From positions 323,473-387,472 of the forward strand of contig NZ_LITU01000083.1 in NCBI RefSeq assembly GCF_001280595.1: a stretch of 64,000 nucleotides of DNA, in the 5' to 3' direction. This document shows, piece after piece, positions 8,740 to 16,514 of this stretch. Position 1 is the first letter of the stretch. The number at the start of each line of letters is the position of its first letter. Made by a program: the position numbers and the translations under genes. The notes beneath the pieces are model-generated. The model was given only the letters and a program-made list of their open reading frames with translations. It had not been told where the DNA came from and made no database searches. The stretch comes from Paenibacillus xylanivorans. Its GTDB lineage: Bacteria > Bacillota > Bacilli > Paenibacillales > Paenibacillaceae.

Positions 8740-9207
8740 ATGGAAGCACGGATCGATAAAATTAAGCAGCAACTACAGTCCCAAGGATATAAATTAACGC
8801 CCCAGCGGGAAGCCACCGTAAGAGTACTTCTTGAGAATGAAGAAGATCATCTGAGCGCAGAAGACGTATTCATGCTCGTGAAAGAAAAGGCTCCCGAAAT
8901 CGGTCTGGCAACCGTGTACCGTACCCTCGAACTGCTGAGTGAGCTGCATGTTGTAGAGAAAATCAACTTCGGCGACGGTGTAGCGCGTTATGATCTACGC
9001 GGAGATACATCCAAGCATCACCATCATCACTTAATCTGCGTTCAATGCGGAAGTATGGATGAAATACGTGAAGACTGGCTTGGACCGCTTGAAGAGCGAC
9101 TGGAGCGGGAATTTAACTTTTCGGTAGTAGATCACCGACTGGATTTTCATGGGATTTGTTACCGTTGCAAAGCTAAAAATGACCAGAAGCCCAAAGATGA
9201 AGAATAA
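8740..9207 (+). CDS. fur: Fur family transcriptional regulator (ferric uptake type)
   Basis: The 155-residue metal-sensing repressor has an N-terminal winged helix (LTPQREATVRVLLEN, ATVYRTLELLSE) and a C-terminal dimerisation/metal domain with DTSKHHHHHLICVQCG and the second Cys pair ICYRCK. The two CxxC motifs form the structural zinc site. The position between spoIIM and yqzK-xerD is that of B. subtilis fur, which argues for iron-responsive Fur rather than PerR or Zur. It has its own sigma-A promoter (8656-8685) and terminator (9222-9258), and AGGGGGAGGGAGAAA is an excellent ribosome binding site. Confidence 0.9.
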   Translation: MEARIDKIKQQLQSQGYKLTPQREATVRVLLENEEDHLSAEDVFMLVKEKAPEIGLATVYRTLELLSELHVVEKINFGDGVARYDLRGDTSKHHHHHLICVQCGSMDEIREDWLGPLEERLEREFNFSVVDHRLDFHGICYRCKAKNDQKPKDEE

Positions 9208-9221
9208 CATAGCATATCTTC

Positions 9222-9258
9222 AAGCTCTCACCGGCGGTTTTTACGGGAGAGCTTTTTT
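9222..9258 (+). terminator. Rho-independent terminator after fur
   Basis: AAGCTCTC (9222-9229) pairs perfectly with GAGAGCTT (9247-9254) and a T-run follows. Confidence 0.88.
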
Positions 9259-9364
9259 GGTCCAGCGTGTGATGTGAGGTTTACCCTGAATGTCATATTC
9301 CTGTGTTCGTTAACATACCCTGATTCTAGACGAGTCGGATTCGAACCAGAAAGGGGTACAACCC

Positions 9365-9607
9365 ATGATTATATCGCTGCGGAGAGGGCTCCGTTTTATT
9401 CGATTTATCGTATTTTTTGCTGCATTAGTTTATCTGTTCTATCATGTCCTGGATTTGTTCAACGGATGGATCTCACCTGTGGACCAATATCAGATGCCAA
9501 CAGGAAATGCGGTTAAAGTATTTCAGGAAATGGTTTGGCCAAGCAACGGGGAAGGACGTCCTACGATGGCAGAGCGTCTCCGCTTATTCTATTGGTACGG
9601 AGAGTAG
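9365..9607 (+). CDS. DUF4227 family small membrane protein (YqzK-like)
   Basis: The 80-residue protein has a basic N-terminus (MIISLRRGLRFIRF) and one transmembrane helix (IVFFAALVYLFYHVLDL), followed by a short soluble domain with the conserved look of YqzK (NAVKVFQEMVWP, RLRLFYWYGE). AGAAAGGGG precedes the ATG. It lies between fur and xerD as yqzK does in B. subtilis. Its function is not known; conservation and synteny support the call. Confidence 0.8.
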   Translation: MIISLRRGLRFIRFIVFFAALVYLFYHVLDLFNGWISPVDQYQMPTGNAVKVFQEMVWPSNGEGRPTMAERLRLFYWYGE

Positions 9608-9680
9608 CTGGACAGCCAGGGATGCAAATACGGAAGCAGGTTGCCCGTGTGGCAGTCCTGTCAGATGAGGAGCGTTGTAC

Positions 9681-10571
9681 ATGAAGCAGACGATACACGC
9701 CTATGCCTTATACTTGGAAGAGGATAAAGGGATGTCGAGCAGCACGCTGGAATCGTATCTTCGGGACGTGGACAAGTTCATCGAATTTGCGGATAAAGAA
9801 TACGGTATCCGGGAAGCGGAGCAGGTGCGCCGGACGCATGTTATTCTGTTTATAGGTCAGCTGAAACAGGCAGGACGTGCGAATGCAACCATTGCTCGCA
9901 GCGTCGTATCCCTGCGCTCCTATTTTCACTTTTTGATGCGGCGTGGTGAGATATTACAGGACCCCACGTTTGATGTGGAGGCTCCAAAAGCAGACAAGAC
10001 ACCACCACAGGTGTTAACCATCCAAGAAATTGAATTACTGCTCGCGTCCCCCGATACCCGTTCACCGCAAGGGGTGCGTGATCGGGCCATGCTGGAGCTA
10101 TTATATGCGACAGGCATTCGTGTATCTGAACTGATTGCACTGGATGTACGGGATGTACAGCCAGGCATGCGCTTTATCCGCTGTGGAGGTGCTGGTAAAG
10201 AACGAATTTTGCCAATAGGTGCGCCTGCAGCACAGTGGGCGAGTGTTTATGTGAACGAGTACCGCAACCTGTTAATCAAAAATGAGACGGACGAGCAGGC
10301 TCTCTTTGTCAACGTATCCGGCAGAAGATTAACACGGCAGGGCTTCTGGAAGCTGCTCAAAAAAGCAGCGGTGGATGCAGGAATCTCAGGCGAAATTACG
10401 CCACATACGCTTCGTCATTCCTTTGCCGCTCACCTGATTGCCAGTGGAGCAGATACGCGTGCAGTGCAGGACATGCTCGGTCATGTGGAGCAGCCTGGGC
10501 AACAGTATGGACATCACGGTCGCAAAACGATGAAAGAGATTTATGAATCTCATCATCCGCGGGCAAAATAG
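9681..10571 (+). CDS. xerD: Site-specific tyrosine recombinase XerD, with an unusual loop before the catalytic tyrosine
   Basis: XerD works with its partner at dif to resolve chromosome dimers. The product is 296 residues, the usual length. The N-terminal SAM-like DNA-binding domain (residues 1-100) is intact. The catalytic set is visible: Arg in ATGIRVSELI, Lys in GAGKERILPIG, HTLRHSFAAHL, and MLGHV. The expected GHxDxSTTQxYTH motif is replaced by GHVEQPGQQYGHH: the tyrosine keeps its normal distance from the C-terminal HHPRA, but one residue is missing before it and the TTQ signature is gone. ATG 9681 with AGGAG 8 bases upstream is preferred to a TTG at 9675. deoB (drm), which follows ripX in B. 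subtilis, is absent; punA comes next. Confidence 0.85.
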   Translation: MKQTIHAYALYLEEDKGMSSSTLESYLRDVDKFIEFADKEYGIREAEQVRRTHVILFIGQLKQAGRANATIARSVVSLRSYFHFLMRRGEILQDPTFDVEAPKADKTPPQVLTIQEIELLLASPDTRSPQGVRDRAMLELLYATGIRVSELIALDVRDVQPGMRFIRCGGAGKERILPIGAPAAQWASVYVNEYRNLLIKNETDEQALFVNVSGRRLTRQGFWKLLKKAAVDAGISGEITPHTLRHSFAAHLIASGADTRAVQDMLGHVEQPGQQYGHHGRKTMKEIYESHHPRAK

Positions 10572-10750
10572 TCTTTACTTGGATACAAATCTGCAAAAAA
10601 AAGCGGAACAATAATCCGATTTCGGATAAAATAAATTGAACACATTTAAACGCCGTTATACATAAGCAAATACATCATTTAAGCATGCAGTTTCAATTGA
10701 TGTCATTTGCGGATACAGACGGATCGTTTCAACTCAAGGGGGAACATCTT

Positions 10751-11575
10751 ATGACAGCATTAAACCAACAGATGATTTTGGAAGCGGCATCTTACATCCA
10801 AAGCAAAAGTTCCATTAAACCGGAAGTCGGTTTGATTTTAGGTTCAGGACTTGGCATTCTGGCAGAACTGATTGAAGATGGCGTTAGCATCGCTTATCAG
10901 GATATTCCGCATTTTCCAGTGTCCACAGTAGAGGGACATGAAGGCGAATTACTGGTGGGAACGATCAAAGGCCGTCCGGTCGTTATGATGAAAGGTCGTT
11001 TTCACATGTACGAAGGATATGGTCCGGAACTGACTGCCTTCCCGGTACGTGTTATGAAAGAATTGGGTGTGACTTCCCTGCTCGTAACGAACGCAGCAGG
11101 TGGTGTGAATACCTCATATGAAGCGGGTAACCTGATGCTGATCTCGGATCATCTGAATCTCACAGGCAAGAATCCGTTAATCGGACCGAATGACTCCGCG
11201 CTTGGTGTGCGCTTCCCGGATCTGTCCGAAGCCTACAGTCGCCGTTTGCGCGCGCTCGCGAAGGACACGGCCGCTTCACAAGGTTTTGATGTACGTGAAG
11301 GCGTATACGCAGGTATGCTCGGTCCGAACTACGAGACACCAGCTGAGATCGTGATGCTGCGTACGCTGGGTGCGGATGCTGTTGGCATGTCTACGGTTTC
11401 TGAAGTCATCGTGGCACGCCACGCGGGCCTGGAAGTGCTCGGTATCTCTTGTATCAGCAACATGGCTGCCGGCATACTGGACCAGCCGTTGTCGCATGAT
11501 GAGGTTATGGAGACGACAGAGCGTGTGCGTGAATCGTTCCTTGCCCTTGTGTTGGCTGTTATTCCACAAATGTAA
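10751..11575 (+). CDS. punA: Purine-nucleoside phosphorylase
   Basis: This 274-residue enzyme splits purine nucleosides with phosphate to the base and ribose-1-phosphate. It belongs to the trimeric PNP class: GLILGSGLGIL carries the phosphate-binding Ser, then VEGHEG, MKGRFHMYEGY, TNAAGGVN, and the base-specificity region MLGPNYETPAEI and GMSTVSEVIVARHAG. The start at 10751 has CAAGGGGGAACATCTT before it and gives the family length; 22 upstream in-frame codons are ignored. A terminator lies directly behind it. The 180-base gap before it is AT-rich and probably carries its promoter. Confidence 0.92.
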   Translation: MTALNQQMILEAASYIQSKSSIKPEVGLILGSGLGILAELIEDGVSIAYQDIPHFPVSTVEGHEGELLVGTIKGRPVVMMKGRFHMYEGYGPELTAFPVRVMKELGVTSLLVTNAAGGVNTSYEAGNLMLISDHLNLTGKNPLIGPNDSALGVRFPDLSEAYSRRLRALAKDTAASQGFDVREGVYAGMLGPNYETPAEIVMLRTLGADAVGMSTVSEVIVARHAGLEVLGISCISNMAAGILDQPLSHDEVMETTERVRESFLALVLAVIPQM

Positions 11576-11587
11576 CGGATCATGAAT

Positions 11588-11638
11588 AAAAGGCGATCTA
11601 TCCTAATGTGATTCATTGGGACAGGTTGCCTTTTTTTT
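11588..11638 (+). terminator. Rho-independent terminator after punA
   Basis: AAAAGGC (11588-11594) pairs with GCCTTTT (11628-11634) across a 33-base loop that can fold further, and is followed by a run of eight T. Confidence 0.7.
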
Positions 11639-11824
11639 ATTTTCCTTAACGGGCCGCTCACTGATCAGTGAATACAGGCTCGTTTTTTGTATTTCACACC
11701 GATTACATAAAAAGTTCGGGAAATCATTCTTTACATGGAATAATTTACTTTAATCGGGCCGACAATGATTAGCAGTACATGCATGGAACATGCAGTAAGC
11801 AAGTCATTTGAGGAGGTAACCCTA

Positions 11825-13000
11825 GTGAAGAAACGAATAATGGCATCGTTCATGACCCTTTGTATTCTGCTGCCCCTGATGGCATCAACCGCGCTGGCTG
11901 AAGAAACTCCCAAAGCAGCGGGAGGAACAGACTTGGCCCCGTCGGCACGCTCCGCCATTTTGATGGATGCGGATACGGGCACCGTCATTTTTGAAAAAAA
12001 CAGTCATGATCAGCTGCCTCCGGCGAGCATTACGAAGATTATGACCATGCTGCTCACCATTGAAGCGGTCGACTCTGGCAAGCTGAAGCTAACGGATAAA
12101 GTGAGAACGAGTGAATATGCCGCATCCATGGGAGGATCACAGATTTTTCTGGAACCTGGGGAAGAGATGACGGTTGACGATATGTTAAAAGGGATTGCTA
12201 TGGCTTCCGGTAATGATGCCTCTGTAGCAATGGCTGAGAAAATTGCCGGTTCGGAGGAAGCCTTTGTACAATTGATGAATGAGCGGGCGAAGGAACTCGG
12301 AATGAAGGATACTCTTTTTGCTAACTGTAACGGTTTGCCGGTTGAAAATCATTATTCTTCCGCCCATGACATTGCGGTCATGAGCCGTGAACTGCTGAAG
12401 CATCCCGGGATTACGAAATATACAGGTGCATACCAGGACTACCTTCGTAAAGATAGCGAGAAGCCATTCTGGCTGGTAAATACAAACAAGTTAGTTCGTT
12501 TCTACTCCGGTGCGGATGGGTTGAAGACAGGATATACGTCCGAAGCCAAGTTCTGTCTTTCGGCTACAGCGATGAAGGACGGGCTGCGTACCATCGCGGT
12601 TGTACTTGGAGAACCAAATACCAAAACACGGAACAGTGAAGTGTCCTCGATGTTTGACTATGCTTTTGGGCAATACACCATGAAAGCTCTGTACAAGTCA
12701 GGGGACCTGCTGGGCAGTCTGAAAATTGAAAAAGGTGAGGTTATCGAATTGCCGCTGAACGCAACACAAAATTATAGTGTGCTGATGCGCAAAGGTGCGA
12801 AATCGGATGAGATCCGTCATGAATTGCTGATGGCAAAAGAAGTGAAGGCTCCAGTCAAGGCAGGTCAGAGTGTAGGTAAGCTTGTCGTCTACCAGGGCAA
12901 TGAAGTCATTAAAGAATTCGACATTCAAGCTCCACAGGATGTGAACAAGGCTGGCTGGTGGAAGCTGTTCAAACGCACGACCTCCAACCTGTTCGATTAA
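11825..13000 (+). CDS. dacF: Sporulation D-alanyl-D-alanine carboxypeptidase DacF
   Basis: This class A low-molecular-weight penicillin-binding protein trims the terminal D-Ala from peptidoglycan pentapeptides in the forespore. The 391-residue precursor starts at GTG 11825 behind GGAGGTAACCCTA and has a clear signal peptide (MKKRIMASFMTLCILLPLMA, cleavage near STALA-EE). Catalytic motifs are SITK (serine nucleophile), SGN and KTG in GLKTGYTSEA. A C-terminal beta-domain follows. It lies directly upstream of spoIIAA-spoIIAB-sigF as in B. subtilis. There dacF is sigma-F dependent and its read-through feeds the spoIIA genes, and the same may hold here. Confidence 0.92.
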   Translation: MKKRIMASFMTLCILLPLMASTALAEETPKAAGGTDLAPSARSAILMDADTGTVIFEKNSHDQLPPASITKIMTMLLTIEAVDSGKLKLTDKVRTSEYAASMGGSQIFLEPGEEMTVDDMLKGIAMASGNDASVAMAEKIAGSEEAFVQLMNERAKELGMKDTLFANCNGLPVENHYSSAHDIAVMSRELLKHPGITKYTGAYQDYLRKDSEKPFWLVNTNKLVRFYSGADGLKTGYTSEAKFCLSATAMKDGLRTIAVVLGEPNTKTRNSEVSSMFDYAFGQYTMKALYKSGDLLGSLKIEKGEVIELPLNATQNYSVLMRKGAKSDEIRHELLMAKEVKAPVKAGQSVGKLVVYQGNEVIKEFDIQAPQDVNKAGWWKLFKRTTSNLFD

Positions 13001-13083
13001 ACGGCGATATATGCAACATGCGTACGTTCTTTGAACATATTTTGTAGTTAATTAGGGGTTTTCTTCTAGTTTTGTCGGGGGGC

Positions 13084-13110
13084 AGGAAAAGCCTTCGGGA
13101 ACGTAGAAAT
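13084..13110 (+). promoter_or_regulatory. Possible sigma-H type promoter of the spoIIA operon
   Basis: AGGAAAA (13084-13090) and AGAAAT (13105-13110) with a 14-base gap resemble the sigma-H pattern. A TTGTCGGG sequence just upstream (about 13072-13079) resembles a Spo0A box (TTGTCGAA). In B. subtilis spoIIA is transcribed by sigma-H with Spo0A~P activation, so this is the expected place. The match is approximate. Confidence 0.4.
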
Positions 13111-13143
13111 CCTTGTTCAAGACAGGGAGGAGAGTGAGCAAAC

Positions 13144-13497
13144 GTGAACTTGCATGTGGAAATGGAACATCACCGCGGGATTCTGATTGTGCGATTATCC
13201 GGGGAGCTGGATCACCATACAGCTGACATGGTACGGATGCAGATGGATGAGGCCATCCAGCGCAGACAATGCGAGCATCTGGTACTCAGCCTGAAAGATC
13301 TGCAATTTATGGACAGTTCGGGTCTGGGTGTCATTTTGGGAAGATACAAGCTCATTAAGAATAAAGGCGGCAAGATGGTTGTCTGTGATGTCAATCCGCC
13401 AGTGTATCGTTTGCTGGAAATGTCGGGTTTGTTCAAGATTATGCCGATTTACGAAAATGAGGGAACTGCTCTCTCGGGTCTGGAGGTCGTCTCATGA
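13144..13497 (+). CDS. spoIIAA: Anti-sigma F factor antagonist SpoIIAA
   Basis: This is the 117-residue STAS-domain protein that, when dephosphorylated by SpoIIE in the forespore, binds SpoIIAB and frees sigma-F. The phosphorylated serine lies in the conserved FMDSSGLGVILGRY. The GTG start at 13144 has GGGAGGAGAGTGAGCAAAC before it. The stop overlaps the spoIIAB start (ATGA), which shows translational coupling. Confidence 0.95.
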   Translation: MNLHVEMEHHRGILIVRLSGELDHHTADMVRMQMDEAIQRRQCEHLVLSLKDLQFMDSSGLGVILGRYKLIKNKGGKMVVCDVNPPVYRLLEMSGLFKIMPIYENEGTALSGLEVVS

Positions 13498-13949
13498 ATG
13501 AAGGAACGGGGACAAATTTCATGAATCTGCAATTTGCGGCCAAGTCGGAGAACGAATCGTTCGCACGGGTGACGGTTGCTGCCTTCATCTCCCAGCTTGA
13601 TCCTACGATGGACGAGCTTAGCGATCTGAAGACAGTCATTTCGGAAGCCGTAACGAACAGCATCATCCACGGTTACAACAACAATGCGGAAGGTGTCGTG
13701 TCCATTCAAGCCGAGATTCGGGATGACATGATTACCATCATTGTGGAAGACCGTGGTGAAGGCATCGAAGATCTTGAACTGGCCAAACAGCCGCTGTATA
13801 CGTCCAAACCCGAACTTGAGCGCTCGGGCATGGGTTTCACCATTATGGAAAACTTCATGGATGAATTCGAAGTCAGCAGTGAGCCCGGCAGAGGCACCTC
13901 CATCAAGATGAAGAAGAGGATTGAATCCAAGAAAGCATTGTATAATTAG
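13494..13949 (+). CDS. spoIIAB: Anti-sigma F factor and serine kinase SpoIIAB
   Basis: This 151-residue GHKL-fold kinase binds and inhibits sigma-F and phosphorylates SpoIIAA. ATP-binding boxes are visible: N-box SEAVTNSIIHGY, G1-box EDRGEGI, and G2-box ERSGMGFTIMENFMDE. It overlaps spoIIAA by 4 bases and is followed by sigF after 14 bases. Confidence 0.95.
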   Translation: MNEGTGTNFMNLQFAAKSENESFARVTVAAFISQLDPTMDELSDLKTVISEAVTNSIIHGYNNNAEGVVSIQAEIRDDMITIIVEDRGEGIEDLELAKQPLYTSKPELERSGMGFTIMENFMDEFEVSSEPGRGTSIKMKKRIESKKALYN

Positions 13950-13963
13950 GGGTTGGTGTTCTT

Positions 13964-14719
13964 ATGGATGCTGAAGTGAAACAGTCTTCACAGACCTATT
14001 TGGACGATGCCGAGGTCAAACGGCTGATTGCGCTCAGTCAGTCGGGTGACCATGTAGCACGGGATACGCTGGTGAACTGCAACATCAGACTCGTCTGGTC
14101 CGTCGTACAACGTTTTATGAACAGGGGATATGAGCCGGAAGATCTGTTCCAGATTGGTTGTATCGGGCTGCTCAAATCGGTGGATAAATTCGATCTCAGT
14201 TATGATGTGAAATTCTCCACCTATGCGGTACCAATGATCATCGGAGAAATTCAGCGCTTCCTGCGGGATGACGGTACGCTTAAGGTCAGTCGTTCACTCA
14301 AGGAAATGGCGAATAAAGTCCGTAAAAAAAGGGATGAACTGTCCAAACACCTCGATCGTCTGCCAACGATTAAGGAAGTAGCTGCAGAACTGGGGGTAAC
14401 TCCGGAGGAAGTGGTATTTGCCCAGGAAGCCAACAAACCGCCGACATCCATTCATGAGACGGTGTTTGAGAATGACGGCGATCCGATTACACTCATGGAC
14501 CAGATTGCCGACGAGTCTCAGGAACGGTGGTTTGACAAACTGGCGCTTAACGAAGCGATTGGCGGTCTCAGTGAACGGGAACGGCTGATTGTATACCTCC
14601 GGTATTATCGGGATCAGACCCAGTCCGAGGTCGCCAGCAGGCTGGGTATATCTCAGGTGCAGGTGTCACGGCTGGAGAAAAAAATACTTCAATCCATCCG
14701 CGACCAGATCGCACAGTGA
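13964..14719 (+). CDS. sigF: RNA polymerase sporulation sigma factor SigF
   Basis: The 251-residue sigma-70 family factor directs the first forespore-specific transcription. Region 2 (DLFQIGCIGLLKSVDKFD, FSTYAVPMIIGEIQRFLRDD), region 3 (RLPTIKEVAAELGVTPEEV) and the region 4 helix-turn-helix (TQSEVASRLGISQVQVSRLE) are intact. It is the last gene of the spoIIAA-spoIIAB-sigF operon and is followed by a hairpin terminator. The dedicated neighbours leave little doubt over SigF versus SigG. Confidence 0.95.
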   Translation: MDAEVKQSSQTYLDDAEVKRLIALSQSGDHVARDTLVNCNIRLVWSVVQRFMNRGYEPEDLFQIGCIGLLKSVDKFDLSYDVKFSTYAVPMIIGEIQRFLRDDGTLKVSRSLKEMANKVRKKRDELSKHLDRLPTIKEVAAELGVTPEEVVFAQEANKPPTSIHETVFENDGDPITLMDQIADESQERWFDKLALNEAIGGLSERERLIVYLRYYRDQTQSEVASRLGISQVQVSRLEKKILQSIRDQIAQ

Positions 14720-14774
14720 TTTTGGATTGCAGACAACAATATTGGTGTTAAATCACCAATATACGACAACTAAC

Positions 14775-14809
14775 AACCTTCTATCGCGTATTTGTATGCG
14801 AAGAAGGTT
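14775..14809. terminator. Bidirectional terminator between sigF and the EamA remnant
   Basis: AACCTTCT (14775-14782) pairs with AGAAGGTT (14802-14809), with an inner TCGC/GCGA pairing. ATTTGTCG follows on the plus strand and AGTTGTCG on the minus strand, so the U-tract is poor in both directions. Confidence 0.5.
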
Positions 14810-15050
14810 ATTTGTCGTTGACCTGGATAGGTTTGGGTCGATTCGACTGCAACAGTACTATCAATCCAATGATACATGCGGTTCCCAGCCATTGAAATAA
14901 ACCAAAAGGTTCATGCAACCAGATAACAGTGGTTCCAACGGCAGCAAGAGGCTCTGCGCTTCCCATTAGACTCGTTTCTTTCGCTGTCAGGCTTTTTAAA
15001 CTTTCGATATAGAACCAGAATGCAATCATTGTTCCAAAATCAACCCTTCT
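14808..15050 (-). pseudogene. Remnant of an EamA/DMT-family transporter (C-terminal end only)
   Basis: The reading frame encodes about 80 residues resembling the last two helices of a 10-helix EamA exporter: FGTMIAFWFYIESLKSL, TAKETSLMGSAEPLAAV, then a final helix ending in LLQSNRPKP. A complete gene would be near 300 residues. An in-frame stop lies just upstream of the fragment and no other transporter sequence is found nearby. It is almost certainly a deletion remnant rather than a small functional gene. It sits between sigF and spoVAA on the opposite strand. Confidence 0.75.
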
Positions 15051-15190
15051 TCAGAAATAACATCTTCACAAGAAGTCCTGACAACGATGCGTAAGGCTTT
15101 CCCAAAGATAAAAATATAGCCCAAATTTTCAGCTTATAAAATCTCCTACTACCCCCCCCCAGCATATTTATTGCAGGCCTTTGAAAAAAG

Positions 15191-15340
15191 GGGGCCTGTG
15201 CAGCGGAGGGATGGAATCGGACAAAGGAGCGAAGCGTTCGCCTTTAGCACCGGATTTCCTCCTTATAAAGGAGATTCAAGAAATCCGGGGATAACAGCGA
15301 CCAATGGCCGATCCATCCCGAAGCGCCCGCACGGTCCACC
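15191..15340. repeat. Highly structured intergenic element, three-way-junction fold
   Basis: Outer stem: GGGATGG (15208-15214) pairs with CCATCCC (15313-15319), extended inwards by ATCGG/CCGAT, with CCTGTGC/GCACGG pairing outside. Two inner arms: GCGAA/TTCGC (15229-15241) flanked by AAAG/CTTT, and a 9-bp perfect stem CCGGATTTC/GAAATCCGG (15250-15288) continued by CTCCTT/AAGGAG. It has no credible coding content; an in-frame stretch of 64 codons across it is Pro/Arg rich and lacks a ribosome binding site. It is typical of dispersed intergenic repeats or structured RNAs. The copy number cannot be seen from one window. Together with the preceding 140 bases, where I see nothing, it fills the gap before spoVAA. 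Confidence 0.65.
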
Positions 15341-15422
15341 CAACCTTTTTCCAACCAGAATGTAATAAATTTGCACATTCTTCAAATACTAACCTAAATT
15401 ACGCAGTAAAGGAGTGTTTCGG

Positions 15423-16079
15423 ATGTCCCTGACACCCACTCCAACGGTCTATGTTCGTTTGCGCAGCCGTATTCGTATCCAGAGGGGCCGAAGTGTCAAG
15501 CTTGGGGATGTAGCTCACTTGCTCACCTCTCCCGAAGAACAGGAAGGAAGGCTGCTTGAACTTGAATTGCTGCGCCCCGGACCGGAGGACGGCAATCTGA
15601 TCCTCATCGATATATTGCAGATCATTCCCCAGATCCGTCGGGCCTTGCCAGATGTCACCGTTGAATTAATCGGATCGGGTCATACGCTTGTTGAGGTGGT
15701 TGTGGGAAGTGGCAAGCCCTCCAAATCTTTGTTCATCTTGGTGTGGCTGCTGCTTTTCTTTGGATCAGCTTTGACCATTATGAATTTTCATGCGGACGTA
15801 AACATGCAGGAAGTGCAGATTCGAATTGTAGAGATGATTACAGGCCGCCGGGATGAGCACCCGTATCTGTTTCAGGTAGCGTATTCCATAGGGATCGGGT
15901 TTGGCATGGCCGTGTTTTTCAATCATTTATTCAAGAAAAAGTGGAATGAAGAACCTACCCCTTTGGAAGTAGAAATGTTTCTATATCAGCAAAATGTAGA
16001 TAAGTATGTGGTGATTGAAGAAACCGAACGTATGCATGAAGAGGAACGCAGGGAGATGAATGCGGATGACCGTTCTTAA
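15423..16079 (+). CDS. spoVAA: Stage V sporulation protein AA
   Basis: This 218-residue forespore protein belongs to the SpoVA set that moves dipicolinic acid across the inner spore membrane. The N-terminal soluble domain begins MSLTPTPTVYVRLRSRIRI, and two helices follow (SLFILVWLLLFFGSALTIM and FQVAYSIGIGFGMAVFF). AAAGGAG lies 8 bases before ATG 15423; a GTG at 15414 overlaps that ribosome binding site and is rejected. It overlaps spoVAB by 20 bases. SpoVAA and AB are accessory in B. subtilis and their exact role is unclear. Confidence 0.9.
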   Translation: MSLTPTPTVYVRLRSRIRIQRGRSVKLGDVAHLLTSPEEQEGRLLELELLRPGPEDGNLILIDILQIIPQIRRALPDVTVELIGSGHTLVEVVVGSGKPSKSLFILVWLLLFFGSALTIMNFHADVNMQEVQIRIVEMITGRRDEHPYLFQVAYSIGIGFGMAVFFNHLFKKKWNEEPTPLEVEMFLYQQNVDKYVVIEETERMHEEERREMNADDRS

Positions 16080-16488
16080 CGGAGCGATCAGCATTGTGCT
16101 GGGTATTGCGGGGGGAATCGCCGTAGGAAGTGGTGTGATTGCGCTTATTCTTGTGCTCGATATGATCCCCAGATTGGCTCAGCTTACACGCACCTATGAC
16201 AAAACCCATTGGTATGAAGGGGCCTTGATCGGAGGTTCGCTGCTCGGTACCGTCGCGGATTTTTGGCATTGGAAAGTGCATGGAGTGCTGTTGCTCAGCC
16301 CGATCATCGGACTATTTTGCGGTGTGTTCATTGGTCTGCTTGCTGCGGCACTCACTGAAGTGCTTAATGTACTTCCTGTACTGGCTAAACGACTGGGCAT
16401 GAAATCTTATTTATTTGGATTGCTGCTTGCCATGATTTTGGGGAAGATGACAGGCTCTCTGTTTGACTTTTTTGTATACCAGCGTTAG
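16060..16488 (+). CDS. spoVAB: Stage V sporulation protein AB
   Basis: This 142-residue integral membrane protein has four predicted helices (ISIVLGIAGGIAVGSGVIAL, ALIGGSLLGTVADF, IIGLFCGVFIGLLAAAL, SYLFGLLLAMILGKM) and the SpoVAB-like PRLAQLTRTYDKTHWYEGA segment. The start is inside the end of spoVAA, at ATG 16060 or the in-frame ATG at 16066. Its expected downstream partners spoVAC, AD and AE are not here; spoVAF follows after 26 bases. Confidence 0.9.
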   Translation: MRMTVLNGAISIVLGIAGGIAVGSGVIALILVLDMIPRLAQLTRTYDKTHWYEGALIGGSLLGTVADFWHWKVHGVLLLSPIIGLFCGVFIGLLAAALTEVLNVLPVLAKRLGMKSYLFGLLLAMILGKMTGSLFDFFVYQR

Positions 16489-16514
16489 AACGTTAGGCCT
16501 AAGGAGGATGGGAA

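Noticed and set aside
15150..15162. Run of ten C residues
   Set aside because: It lies in non-coding DNA with no adjacent gene whose phase could change, so contingency-locus behaviour is not supported.
15171..15365. 64-codon plus-strand frame over the structured element
   Set aside because: It has no ribosome binding site, is Arg/Pro/Gly-rich, and lies entirely on the base-paired arms of the element.
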